A DNA stretch of 64,000 nt from Prolixibacteraceae bacterium (GCA_019459485.1 JAIBEZ010000098.1:105044-169043); one strand, 5' to 3'; counted from the first letter of the stretch, positions 8,476-17,042 are shown. Notes: generated from the sequence alone by a model not told the origin. A program made the numbers and translations.

Positions 8476-9354
8476 ATGAAGGCAATCAACGAAGCGGAGA
8501 ATATCAGTTCAAGAATCCGGAAAGATCGAGTCTTTTTGGGGCTTGTTGTATTTTTCTCGGTCATTACGGTTTCACCGATTATACTGATCATTTCGAAGCT
8601 GATTGAAAAAGGGTACAAGCAGCTTAGCTTTGGCTTTCTGGTTGAAAAAACACCCGATACCATGGAAGCGATGACAGCCATTGCAAACAACGAACTCATT
8701 CCGGGTGGTATTGTAAACGGCATATTGGGAACTCTCCTGATGGTGGCCATGGCAGCAGTAATTGCAATTCCAATCGCAATCATCACCGGTGTTTATCTCT
8801 ACGAAAATCAGGGTAAATGGCTGGCCAATATCACCAGAAATGTATCAGATATTTTGCAGGGAGTTCCTTCCATTGTACTTGGATTAATCTCCTACCTTTG
8901 GGTGGTAAAATATGTTACCAATGGATTTTCAGCATTGGCCGGAAGTGTTTCGCTGGCGATTATGATGTTGCCTATGATTGTACGCTCAACCGAAGAAACA
9001 TTGAAAATGATACCGCAAACGCTCAAGGAAGCAGGACTCGCTTTGGGAATTCCCTATTGGCGGGTACTAACCGGAATACTGATCCCGACAGGTTTCAGCG
9101 GACTGATGACCGGAATACTGCTTGCTGTTTCGAGGGTCATTGGCGAAACGGCTCCTTTGATGCTCACCGCATTGGGAAGCCGGGCCATCAATATGAACAT
9201 ATCCAAGCCGACCAGCGCGATTCCTTTGCTGATCTGGGAATTTTACAACGATCCGAACATGGTGGATATGATCTGGAGTTCATCACTTTTGCTAATGATT
9301 ATTGTACTTGCATTCAACCTGACCGCAAAGCAGTTTGCGGCTAACCGAAAATAA
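8476..9354 (+). CDS. pstA: Phosphate ABC transporter permease PstA
   Basis: 292 residues, six membrane segments, with the second permease EAA loop (QTLKEAGLALGIPYWRVL) and the downstream SRVIGETAPLMLTALGS motif characteristic of PstA. The periplasmic loop carries EAMTAIANNELIPGGI. It pairs with PstC in the membrane. Tight spacing (6 bp before, 7 bp after) indicates translation from a single message with pstC and pstB. Confidence 0.96.
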   Translation: MKAINEAENISSRIRKDRVFLGLVVFFSVITVSPIILIISKLIEKGYKQLSFGFLVEKTPDTMEAMTAIANNELIPGGIVNGILGTLLMVAMAAVIAIPIAIITGVYLYENQGKWLANITRNVSDILQGVPSIVLGLISYLWVVKYVTNGFSALAGSVSLAIMMLPMIVRSTEETLKMIPQTLKEAGLALGIPYWRVLTGILIPTGFSGLMTGILLAVSRVIGETAPLMLTALGSRAINMNISKPTSAIPLLIWEFYNDPNMVDMIWSSSLLLMIIVLAFNLTAKQFAANRK

Positions 9355-9361
9355 AATTTAA

Positions 9362-10141
9362 ATGAACACAAACATATTACAGGTTAAAGATCCCATCCTG
9401 GCCATTGAAAATTTATCAGTAGCATACGACAAAAATGTGGCGGTAAAGGATGTAACCGTCGGAATCAAAAAAAACACCGTGACAGCCATCATGGGACCTT
9501 CGGGTTGCGGAAAGAGTACTCTTTTACGCGCGCTCAACCGAATGCACGAACTGTATGAAAACATTCACACAACGGGTTCGGTAACACTGAACGGCGAAGA
9601 TATTTTCAAGATGTCGGCCATCAAATTGCGACGGCAAACGGGAATGGTTTTTCAGCGGCCCAACCCATTCCCTACGATGAGCATTTACGACAATGTTATT
9701 GCCGGATACAAGCTGAATGGCATCAATCAGAAAAAGCAGGAACGCGACGAAATTGTGGAACGTTCGCTGCGTGATGTGGCTTTGTGGGACGAAGTGAAAG
9801 ATTCGCTCACCAAAAAGGGAACTTTTTTGAGCGGCGGCCAGCAGCAAAGGCTTTGCATCGCGCGTGCCCTGGCTTTTAATCCTGAAATTATTTTGCTCGA
9901 CGAACCAACTTCAGCCCTCGATCCGGTAGCAACTTCCAAAATTGAGGATTTGCTCATCACGCTGAAAGAACATTATACGATCATCATGGTCACACACAAC
10001 ATGTCACAGGCTGCCCGTATTTCAGATTATTCGCTGTTTATGTACCTTGGGGAACTGGTTGAATACGGCAAAACGAAAAACATGTTTACCAATCCGCAGG
10101 ACAGGCGCACAGAAGAATATCTGACCGGAAAATTCGGTTGA
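9362..10141 (+). CDS. pstB: Phosphate ABC transporter ATP-binding protein PstB
   Basis: 259 residues with all ABC ATPase motifs: Walker A GPSGCGKST (about 44-52), Q-loop VFQRPNPFPTMSIYDN, signature LSGGQQQRLCIARAL, Walker B IILLDEPTSALDP, and the switch His in MVTHNMSQAAR. The PFPTMSIYDNV stretch is PstB-specific. It powers uptake through PstCA. A 99-bp gap holding a palindromic hairpin separates it from phoU, the first real break in the operon. Confidence 0.97.
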   Translation: MNTNILQVKDPILAIENLSVAYDKNVAVKDVTVGIKKNTVTAIMGPSGCGKSTLLRALNRMHELYENIHTTGSVTLNGEDIFKMSAIKLRRQTGMVFQRPNPFPTMSIYDNVIAGYKLNGINQKKQERDEIVERSLRDVALWDEVKDSLTKKGTFLSGGQQQRLCIARALAFNPEIILLDEPTSALDPVATSKIEDLLITLKEHYTIIMVTHNMSQAARISDYSLFMYLGELVEYGKTKNMFTNPQDRRTEEYLTGKFG

Positions 10142-10155
10142 CGTTCTGGCTACTG

Positions 10156-10174
10156 GCCGCTAGCTGCTAGCGGC
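10156..10174. repeat. Perfect 19-nt hairpin between pstB and phoU
   Basis: GCCGCTAGCTGCTAGCGGC folds into a perfect stem of 8 bp with a CTG loop and is embedded in a TGGCTACTGGCCGC-type context. No T-run follows, so it is more likely an mRNA-stabilising or processing hairpin, or a small dispersed repeat, than a terminator. It marks the only long gap in the pst-phoU run. Confidence 0.6.
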
Positions 10175-10240
10175 AAGAAGCTATTGTAAGTTGCGAAGAC
10201 ATTCCTAATATTGTTAATGATATAAATAAAGATAAAAACA

Positions 10241-10960
10241 ATGTCAGTAAAAAAAGACGAATCGATAAAAGAGATATTGGCTGATTACGAATCACTTGCC
10301 AATTTGGTATTGACCCAGCTCGATATTCTGGAAACAATGATTACAAGCAGCGAGTTACATCTTACCGATGAGCAGTTGCACACTATTCGCGAAAACGAAG
10401 ACAAACTGGATAAGTGGGAGGTGAAACTCAGCGATAAAATTGTGAATACCATTGTACTTTATCATCCGGTGGCTTCTGAAATACGCCAGCTTATTGCACT
10501 TTACCGCATTGTAATTAGTTTGGAACGGATTGGCGATTTAGCCGTGAGCATTACTAACTTTATGAAAAAAATAAAAAACGAAGAGGTGTATGCCAGCCTC
10601 TCGGATTTTATTTCGAACATGATGATACTGAGTGTTAAAATGGTGAAGAATTCTATGCTTTCGTTTATCAACAAAGACATGGACCTGGCGATCTGGACCA
10701 TTAAAAATGAAGCGGTTGTTGACGAATTGAACCGAAAAATGTTGAAAAAAGCCATTGGTAAAGCCCAGAAATCGGAAGAAAAGAAAAATATCCTGATCAG
10801 TTTTATCAACATTAAAGAAATGGTTTCAAACATCGAACGGATTTCGGACCATGCCGCCAATATTGCCGAGGCTTCAATTTATGCTTACGAAGGCAAAGAC
10901 ATCAGGCATCGCAGAAGAGAAGAACTTGAAGATAAAATAAAACCATCAAACAATGAGTGA
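10241..10960 (+). CDS. phoU: PhoU family phosphate regulator
   Basis: 239 residues, all-helical, with the duplicated PhoU three-helix bundle. Metal-binding E/DxxxD-type motifs are seen around LERIGDLAVSITNF (about 90-103) and NIERISDHAANIAE (about 197-210). PhoU links PstB activity to the PhoR kinase and keeps the Pho regulon off when phosphate is plentiful. The last 8 bp overlap the start of the response-regulator gene, so the two are translationally coupled. Confidence 0.93.
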   Translation: MSVKKDESIKEILADYESLANLVLTQLDILETMITSSELHLTDEQLHTIRENEDKLDKWEVKLSDKIVNTIVLYHPVASEIRQLIALYRIVISLERIGDLAVSITNFMKKIKNEEVYASLSDFISNMMILSVKMVKNSMLSFINKDMDLAIWTIKNEAVVDELNRKMLKKAIGKAQKSEEKKNILISFINIKEMVSNIERISDHAANIAEASIYAYEGKDIRHRRREELEDKIKPSNNE

Positions 10961-11633
10961 AGCATACAAAATATTGGTTGTTGACGACGAAAAAGATCTT
11001 TGTGAGATCCTTCAGTTCAACCTGGCAAGCGAAGGTTTCGACATCGAGGTAGCCTATTCGGGAGAAGAAGCGCTGACCAAGTCGATTGACCGTTTCGATT
11101 TGTTGCTGCTCGATGTGATGATGGGTGGAATGTCGGGCTTTAAACTGGCCGACAAAATAAGGAAAGAACTGGCACTTTCGGTTCCGATTATTTTCCTGAC
11201 AGCACGCGAAACTGAAAACGATATGCTGACCGGATTTAACGTTGGCGCCGACGATTATCTCTCGAAACCATTTTCAATCAAGGAACTGACGGCCCGTATT
11301 AAGGCTGTTCTCCGCCGTGGCAAAACGGTTGAGGTGAAGCCAAAGGTTATTACGATTGACAGCATGGAACTTGATTTGAACCGCAAATCGGTAACCATCG
11401 ACAATCTGCCGGTTTTGTTAACCCGTAAGGAGTTCGAGATACTGGTGATGCTGATTTCGAACAAGGGTAAATACCTTAGCCGACAGGAAATTCTTGACCG
11501 GATCTGGAGCGACGACGTAATTGTAACCGAGCGAAATGTGGATGTAAACATTGCCCGCCTCAGGAAAAAAATAGGAGAATTTGGCAATTGCATCAAAGGC
11601 AGGTCGGGCTATGGATACAGCTTTGAAAATTAA
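10953..11633 (+). CDS. OmpR/PhoB-family response regulator of the phosphate locus
   Basis: 226 residues. The receiver domain (1-120) has the acidic pair DDE (10-12), phospho-acceptor Asp in LLLLDVMMGG (about 53) and Lys in YLSKPF (about 103). The C-terminal winged helix (130-226) ends GRSGYGYSFEN, the standard OmpR wing. The location after phoU and before a PhoR-like kinase makes it the PhoB functional counterpart and the likely ligand of the Pho-box array upstream of the porin. The symbol phoB is not assigned because a second, similar regulator lies near 37 kb. Confidence 0.92.
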   Translation: MSEAYKILVVDDEKDLCEILQFNLASEGFDIEVAYSGEEALTKSIDRFDLLLLDVMMGGMSGFKLADKIRKELALSVPIIFLTARETENDMLTGFNVGADDYLSKPFSIKELTARIKAVLRRGKTVEVKPKVITIDSMELDLNRKSVTIDNLPVLLTRKEFEILVMLISNKGKYLSRQEILDRIWSDDVIVTERNVDVNIARLRKKIGEFGNCIKGRSGYGYSFEN

Positions 11634-11817
11634 GAAATAAGAAACGCCGAATGAGAAACAAGGAACATCGAAGTTGCGCCGTTTTACATTTCTTATTTCT
11701 CGTTCGATATTCGATATTTTTAAAAAAATAGGAAATAAGAAACGCCGAATAAGAAACAAGGAACATCGAAGTAGCGCCGTTTTACATTTCTTATTTCTTG
11801 TTCCTCGTTCGATATTT
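11634..11817. repeat. 98-bp tandem duplication with internal inverted repeats
   Basis: Two head-to-tail units begin GAAATAAGAAACGCCGAAT at 11634 and 11732, a 98-bp step. The first 67 bp of the units differ at only three positions, and the second unit then carries a 7-nt insertion (CCTCGTT-like). Inside each unit AGAAATAAGAAA is answered by TTTCTTATTTCT, so each can fold. The array starts right at the stop codon of the response-regulator gene and fills the gap to the kinase. It looks like a dispersed intergenic repeat, not a promoter. Confidence 0.75.
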
Positions 11818-11847
11818 ATAATGTTTTAATCTTAAAAAATAGAACCC

Positions 11848-13620
11848 GTGATAGTACAACACACTTTTCGCCGCCGGATATTCATCAACTTCTTTGTTGT
11901 ATTTTCCATTTTTACCCTGGTAGTTTTGGGCTACCAGTACGATCGGGAAAAAAGCTACCGGACCGGTCAGCTCGACAGCACACTGGATAATATTTCGGAA
12001 GTAACCCATCGTTACATCGAGCACAACAGTGTTTTCGAATCGGGCGATTTTAAATCACTTGATACGCTGAAAATTCTGTTGCCCATCGACAATACCCGGC
12101 TTACAGTAGTTGATATGACAGGAAAAGTTCTTTATGATAGCTTTGTTGCGGATGTTCAGACAATGGAGAACCACCTGTCAAGGCCGGAAGTTCAAAAGGC
12201 GCTTTATTCGGGAAAAGGCTCAAGTATTCGCCTGTCAGCGACTACCGATCAGAAATTTTACTACTATGCAAAAAACTGCAAAAAATATTTTGTTCGTACA
12301 GCAGCGGTTTACAATGTCGATATCATCAAATTTCTGAAAACGGAACGTATATTTTTAGTTTTTCTGGTATTTCTTTTTGTCCTGATGTGGATTTTGCTCC
12401 ATTTCACCACCCGCCGGTTGAGTGACTTTATCGTCAAGCTTAAAGATTTTGCACTCAAAGCCGGTCAGAATGAAGATATTTCGAAAATGGACAGTAATTT
12501 TCAGGACAATGAGCTGGGTGTAATCCGGAAACAAATTATTCAGATTTACGACAACCTGAAAACTGCAAAAGATGAGTTGACCAGCGAAAGGGAAAAATTA
12601 TACGGACACCTTCAGGTTCTGAAAGAAGGCATCTCTATTTTTTCTTCTGAAAAACACAAGATACTGGCCAATAGTCACTTTATTCAGTTTATTAACATGA
12701 TTTCGGATAAATCAACCATTTCTGCTGAACATGTTTTTTCTATTCCTGAATTCAGTAAAGTCGTTGAATTTGTTGAGCAGTACCGCGAAAGCGATCTTCA
12801 GACTCAAAATAAAGAACTCCCTCACATTGAATTTACCATCGAGAAAAGCGAGAAATTCTTTCAGGTCAGGTGTATTATTTTTGTCGATAAAAGTTTTGAG
12901 ATTCTTGTCAGCGATGTGACCCGTCCGGAGAAACAGCGACTGCTCAAGCAACAGCTCACTTCCAACATTGCGCACGAGCTGAAAACTCCGCTGTCGTCAA
13001 TAAAAGGTTATCTGGAAACAGTATTGAATAACCCGAATATCCCGGCTGAGAAACAAACTTATTTTTTGGAGAAAGCTTTCGCGCAGTCACAGCGGCTGAC
13101 CGATCTGCTCAACGATATTTCGTTGCTCAACAACATTGAAGATGCAGGTGGCTTGTTCGAATTTAAACCACTTATGCTGAAACCAGTTATTCGAGATGCG
13201 ATTGAAAACCTGAAAATCAGGCTTACAGAAAGGAACATGGATTACACGGTCGATGTTGACAATGAAGTAGTTGTTAGCGGAAATGAATCGTTGCTGTTTT
13301 CGGTATTCCAAAATCTGGTGGAAAATTCGATCAATTATGCCGGTGACAGTACGAAAATTTCTATCCGGAAATACCTGGAAGACAATAAATTCTATTATTT
13401 CCAATATACCGATTCAGGTGCCGGAATTCCTGAAGAACACCTACCACGTATTTTCGAACGTTTCTACCGGGTTGACTACGGCCGTTCGCGCGAAACCGGC
13501 GGAACCGGCCTTGGCCTTTCGATCGTGAAAAATGCCATCATGCTGCACAAGGGCGAAATATCTGTAAAAAACCGGCCCGAAGGAGGCCTGGAATTTTTGT
13601 TCTCGCTGGCCAAAAGATAG
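11848..13620 (+). CDS. PhoR-like sensor histidine kinase
   Basis: 590 residues starting at a GTG; the only upstream ATG in the gap hits a stop after two codons. Two membrane segments (about 12-30 and 165-185) flank a roughly 130-residue periplasmic sensor. A HAMP/PAS-like linker follows, then HisKA with the phospho-acceptor His in SNIAHELKTPLSS (about 376) and HATPase_c with N-box FQNLVENSINYA, G1 DSGAGIP and G2 GGTGLGLSIVK. It should phosphorylate the preceding regulator under low phosphate. The 214-bp gap to its partner is filled by a tandem repeat, so expression coupling may have been altered. Confidence 0.92.
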   Translation: MIVQHTFRRRIFINFFVVFSIFTLVVLGYQYDREKSYRTGQLDSTLDNISEVTHRYIEHNSVFESGDFKSLDTLKILLPIDNTRLTVVDMTGKVLYDSFVADVQTMENHLSRPEVQKALYSGKGSSIRLSATTDQKFYYYAKNCKKYFVRTAAVYNVDIIKFLKTERIFLVFLVFLFVLMWILLHFTTRRLSDFIVKLKDFALKAGQNEDISKMDSNFQDNELGVIRKQIIQIYDNLKTAKDELTSEREKLYGHLQVLKEGISIFSSEKHKILANSHFIQFINMISDKSTISAEHVFSIPEFSKVVEFVEQYRESDLQTQNKELPHIEFTIEKSEKFFQVRCIIFVDKSFEILVSDVTRPEKQRLLKQQLTSNIAHELKTPLSSIKGYLETVLNNPNIPAEKQTYFLEKAFAQSQRLTDLLNDISLLNNIEDAGGLFEFKPLMLKPVIRDAIENLKIRLTERNMDYTVDVDNEVVVSGNESLLFSVFQNLVENSINYAGDSTKISIRKYLEDNKFYYFQYTDSGAGIPEEHLPRIFERFYRVDYGRSRETGGTGLGLSIVKNAIMLHKGEISVKNRPEGGLEFLFSLAKR

Positions 13621-13627
13621 TTTACGC

Positions 13628-13757
13628 CTAGTGTCATGTCAACGTTATACTGTCGAAGGTACGTCACCCTGAACTTGTTTCAGGGTCTCATGACAGAAGG
13701 GATGCCGAAACAAGTTCGGCATGACGTTGTGACAAGAGTTGGTTGACACGACACTAG
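13628..13757. mobile_element. MITE-like 130-bp inverted-repeat element
   Basis: The ends are CTAGTGTCATGTCAAC (13628-13643) and its inverse GTTGACACGACACTAG (13742-13757), 15 of 16 matching. CTAG at each extreme could be a target duplication of the IS5 type. Inside are the nested inverted sequences CACCCTGAACTTGTTTCAGG and CCGAAACAAGTTCGGCATG, a common style of bacterial dispersed repeat. The right end overlaps the 3' end of metF and supplies its TAG stop. There is no coding capacity, so it would need a transposase from elsewhere. Confidence 0.65.
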
Positions 13758-14707
13758 AATACAGCTTTAACTATTTTTCGGGTATTGTCAGAAACTCCGT
13801 AAGTATAAATGTGTAGGCTCGGAACCTTGTTGGCAATCAGGTCTTTTGACTGATAAATGGCCCATTCAGTTCCAACCACTTTGGCATCGTCGTCCGTTTT
13901 GCATTTGGCAAGTTCAAGTGCAAGTTCTTTCGGAATGTCAATGCTGAATAATTTGGGTAGAACTGTCAGTTGATTTTTCAGGTTAATTGGTTTGATTCCC
14001 GGAATAATCGGAACCTGAATTCCGGCAGCCCGGCAACGATCAACAAAATCGTAGTATTTCCGGTTATCGAAAAACATTTGGGTAACAATGTATTCGGCCC
14101 CTGCATCCACTTTGTCTTTCAGGTACTGAAGATCAATGTCAGCATTTGGCGCTTCAAAATGTTTCTCCGGATAACCAGCCACACCAATGCAAAAATCCAT
14201 TGGTGCTGTGTTTTTTAAATCAAGTTCAAGATATTTTCCTTTGCGCAGATTCACGATCTGTTCAACAAGTTGGTTGGCATTGGCGTGTCCGTTTGGATCC
14301 GGCCTGAAAACATGTTCGCCTTTGTTGCCGTCGCCGCGCAATGCAAGCACATTCGAGATGCCCATAAAATTCAGGTCGATCAATACATGCTCAGTTTCGC
14401 TCTTCGAAAAGCCGCCGCATAAAATGTGAGGAACCACCGGGATTCCGTATTTATACTGAATGTTTGCTGCAATTGCAACCGTTCCGGGGCGTTTGCGAAC
14501 CGTCCGTTTTTCAATGTGGCCGTTGGGAAGTTCAACGTACACCATTTCGTCGCGGTGAGTGGTGATGTTGATGTACTTCGGATCAAAATCCACCAAACTT
14601 TCAATTGTATTGTATATTTTGCTGGTATCATTTCCTTTGAGCGGCGGCAATAACTCAAACGAAAAAATGGTTTTGTCGCTTTGATTGATAATGTCAATTA
14701 CTTTCAT
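13754..14707 (-). CDS. metF: 5,10-methylenetetrahydrofolate reductase
   Basis: 317-residue FAD-dependent reductase making 5-methyl-THF, the methyl donor for MetH, which is encoded 2.4 kb away on the same strand. Family motifs are the early FSFELLPP (catalytic Glu, residues 15-22), ALRGDGNKGEH (about 118-128) and the TQMFFDNRKYYDF barrel strand near 210. Length matches bacterial MetF. The stop codon and last base of the gene fall inside the right arm of the MITE-like element. Monocistronic; a small membrane-protein gene lies just upstream on the same strand. Confidence 0.95.
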   Translation of the reverse strand: MKVIDIINQSDKTIFSFELLPPLKGNDTSKIYNTIESLVDFDPKYINITTHRDEMVYVELPNGHIEKRTVRKRPGTVAIAANIQYKYGIPVVPHILCGGFSKSETEHVLIDLNFMGISNVLALRGDGNKGEHVFRPDPNGHANANQLVEQIVNLRKGKYLELDLKNTAPMDFCIGVAGYPEKHFEAPNADIDLQYLKDKVDAGAEYIVTQMFFDNRKYYDFVDRCRAAGIQVPIIPGIKPINLKNQLTVLPKLFSIDIPKELALELAKCKTDDDAKVVGTEWAIYQSKDLIANKVPSLHIYTYGVSDNTRKIVKAVF

Positions 14708-14763
14708 TAGTGGGCTTTTTAATGGTTCAAAAGTTGGCTGAAAACCAATCTTTCAACGAATGA

Positions 14764-14922
14764 TCATTTAAAAATGTTTTCAATTTTCTTTTCTGCTTTG
14801 TTCATTTCACGTTTCAGTTGTGTTTCAACCGAGTTGTTGAAATGGAAAATCATATCAAGCACAAACATAACACCCAAACCCAAAATGAAAGCAATTAGGG
14901 CCGTTTTTGTTGAATTTTTCAT
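14764..14922 (-). CDS. Small single-pass membrane protein, 52 residues
   Basis: A short frame starting MKNSTKTALIAFILGLGVMF with one hydrophobic segment (about 7-26) and a charged amphipathic tail ending KKIENIFK. The N-terminus is positive, predicting the tail on the outer face. It ends 56 bp before the metF start and has no recognisable family. The hydrophobic/charged layout and a clean ATG support it being a real small protein, but there is no homology evidence and no obvious promoter. Confidence 0.5.
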   Translation of the reverse strand: MKNSTKTALIAFILGLGVMFVLDMIFHFNNSVETQLKREMNKAEKKIENIFK

Positions 14923-14975
14923 GGATTTTTGATTATTTGGTTACAAATTACTTGTAAATATCAGAGCATTGAATA

Positions 14976-16241
14976 TTACTCGTTAAATTTGACGTTGCTT
15001 ATGTAATTGTAATTATCCCACATTCCTTCCTTGACGGGAATCTTGTTGCTGAGTATGGGAGAATCCTTTCTGATAGTTTCCTCGGGTTTTATGGATTCAA
15101 AATCTTTGACATCGATTTTATTAATAAATAATTCGCGATACTGAAAATACTTTTTAGACAGTGAACCGTCTGTAGCCTTAGTCTTATATTCAAAATAGTT
15201 GCTTGACGACAGGTAACTCAAATAATATTTATCCATATAGTTTCTATATTCGAGTTTAAAATCTAATAATTTTCCTGAATAGGTGGGCCACTTGCAAGTA
15301 AGGGTATAAGTAAATGCGATGATGGCATAGTTTTCGGCGAGAATATAAATTTTACCATTTGCACTGTATTCATCATTTGAAAAGTTGAATCGTTGAGTTT
15401 CAAAACTGATTTCGAAAATTTTGGAAGAATCGTTGTTAATAATTGATTCACATTTAAATGAGTGGTTCGGGATGAAGGACCGATCGAGTATATCAACAAA
15501 AGAGAACGTTTGAATATTATGGTTGCGAATTGGATCCTGCCGTCGTAATATCGCTAATTCATTTGAGTCATCGATGAGAGCATAAGGTATATATTTTGTT
15601 TTACCATCGTAAACCGAATTTAACAGGGTATCGGCGATAAAGCCAGGATTGTACCGAATTTGCTCTAATTTTATTCTTGATTTTTCATAATCATTTCTGT
15701 TAAAGCCCCGATCCTCAATGATAACAGCAGCCTCTGTTAAATTTACATAATCATCGGTGCTTTTATCTTTGATATAGTCGCGGTAATAACCATGTAATAA
15801 AAATTCCTCCTTGGAATAGTTTTTTGAAATATCTTTGATTGCTCTTTTAACAATATCAATAGGGGATAAACCTTTGCCGCTGATATTCACTTCGTCTAGT
15901 ACATACACTTCCGGCACCATTCCAAAGGAATATATAATATCAGGTTTTATTGAAGTAGCTTCCAGGTTTATTTTTTTGTACCCTATACATGAAATCTGGA
16001 CATTACTTGTATTTAAATTGTCGGGGATATGAAAGGTAAACTCGCCAAATTCGTTGGTAAATACTCCTGCACTCGAATTGAAGATTCGAACTGTAGCAAA
16101 GGGTAGCGGTTCATTGGTAATACTATCAAAGACACGTCCTTTCAGTGCATTTGTATTTTGTGCAATCAATACTTGCTGAAACAGAACGAAAAAGGTAACA
16201 ATGCCCATGCATCTGGCGAAACGAATAATTTTCTGTGACAT
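14976..16241 (-). CDS. CarboxypepD_reg-like domain secreted protein
   Basis: 421 residues. The N-terminal hydrophobic segment (about 10-27) is a signal peptide, followed by a CarboxypepD_reg-like beta-sandwich (about 32-115: LKGRVFDSITNEPLPFATV, GVFTNEFGEFTFHIP, ISCIGYKK). This is the domain found at the N-terminus of many Bacteroidota outer-membrane proteins. The remaining 300 residues (VNISGKGLSPIDIVKRAI onward) are beta-rich and resemble the DUF5686-type family, with no TonB-dependent receptor barrel. Probably an exported or outer-membrane protein of unknown role. Monocistronic. Confidence 0.75.
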   Translation of the reverse strand: MSQKIIRFARCMGIVTFFVLFQQVLIAQNTNALKGRVFDSITNEPLPFATVRIFNSSAGVFTNEFGEFTFHIPDNLNTSNVQISCIGYKKINLEATSIKPDIIYSFGMVPEVYVLDEVNISGKGLSPIDIVKRAIKDISKNYSKEEFLLHGYYRDYIKDKSTDDYVNLTEAAVIIEDRGFNRNDYEKSRIKLEQIRYNPGFIADTLLNSVYDGKTKYIPYALIDDSNELAILRRQDPIRNHNIQTFSFVDILDRSFIPNHSFKCESIINNDSSKIFEISFETQRFNFSNDEYSANGKIYILAENYAIIAFTYTLTCKWPTYSGKLLDFKLEYRNYMDKYYLSYLSSSNYFEYKTKATDGSLSKKYFQYRELFINKIDVKDFESIKPEETIRKDSPILSNKIPVKEGMWDNYNYISNVKFNE

Positions 16242-16448
16242 AGGATGAATGATTATTTATTAAAATATTTTACTCATGATCGGCGCAGTAATAATCCCGA
16301 CAATTCCGACAGTTGATTCCATCATTGTCAAGATTTGATAGAGGTTATGTTTTCATTGAAAATCAATTATTTAAATTCATGACCAGTTGCCATTGCAAGT
16401 TAACTTTTCAATCAACAACCACAATATGTTTGCAAAAAATATTACCAA

Positions 16449-16480
16449 TAAAAAAGACAGAATTTTCATCCTGCCTTTTT
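16449..16480 (-). terminator. Rho-independent terminator after the nucleotidyltransferase remnant
   Basis: On the minus strand AAAAAGGCAG and CTGTCTTTTT pair (one G-U wobble) around a 12-nt loop and run into a T-rich tail. It lies 23 bp after the pseudogene stop. The rest of the 261-bp stretch to the next gene holds nothing else recognisable. Confidence 0.55.
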
Positions 16481-16502
16481 GAAGTTTTAAAGTTGGTTGT
16501 AT

Positions 16503-16814
16503 CTATGCGATTTCTAAACCAGTCCTTTTTACCAAATCAACCAAAGGTGAATTGTCGTCGCTATAAAAACGTTTTGTACCTACTAAAAAGGGTTCTATTC
16601 TCGAATTAACTATTTTGGTCAGAATTCATATTTGGCCAGCCAAATAATCATCGTTGGCATTTTCTGTCACAATCATTAAATCAATATCACTTTCGCTTGT
16701 CGCTGTATTGGTCAGGTAGCTTCCATACAAAAATGCTTTGTCAACTGATATTCCTTCTGAGCGCAATAGATGAACATAGCTCCGTGATATTTCAATTGCC
16801 TCAAATTGAGTCAT
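16503..16814 (-). pseudogene. MNT-type nucleotidyltransferase interrupted by one in-frame TGA
   Basis: The open part encodes 62 residues with the catalytic signature GSYLTNTATSESDIDLMIV (GS-x9-DxD) and stops at a TGA (16626-16628). The same frame then continues for 40 more codons (ILTKIVNSRIEPFLVGTKRF...) to a TAG, and this continuation looks like the normal C-terminal half of a minimal nucleotidyltransferase, about 103 residues in all. The TGA falls where a TGG Trp would fit (GQIW). Proteins of this family are usually antitoxins of HEPN/MNT pairs, but no HEPN gene is adjacent. Probably a recent nonsense mutation or a sequencing error. Confidence 0.75.
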
Positions 16815-16920
16815 AGCTACTTTTAAATTACTCGTTTGAAGGCGAACTCTATTCCGTACGAAAGAGATCGCCGCTTTGTTTTTGATTTCTGCGCGGACGG
16901 TTTCCTTTATATTCTCAAAT

Positions 16921-17042
16921 CCGTCGGCTAAAGCCAGAAGGCAAAGGATATTATCTCATTGATTAACATATGAATTAATCTAGAGCACTATCCTTTGCTC
17001 CCGATAAAAAATCGGGACAGGCCGTTCCGCTTTAGCGAACGG
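16921..17042. repeat. REP-like nest of inverted repeats
   Basis: The 317-bp gap between the nucleotidyltransferase remnant and metH holds a compound palindrome. The outer arms CCGTCGGCTAAAGCC (16921) and the inverse of CCGTTCCGCTTTAGCGAACGG (17022-17042) are related. The inner arms GCAAAGGATA (16941-16950) and TATCCTTTGC (16989-16998) are perfect. TCCCGAT-AAAAA-ATCGGGA (16999-17017) is a separate hairpin. No reading frame is convincing. It could act as a terminator cluster at the metH 3' end or be a dispersed non-autonomous repeat. Confidence 0.6.

Noticed and set aside
16313..16609. A 98-codon plus-strand frame over the nucleotidyltransferase remnant
   Set aside because: Its second half is antisense to the better supported continuation of the nucleotidyltransferase, and no domain is seen.
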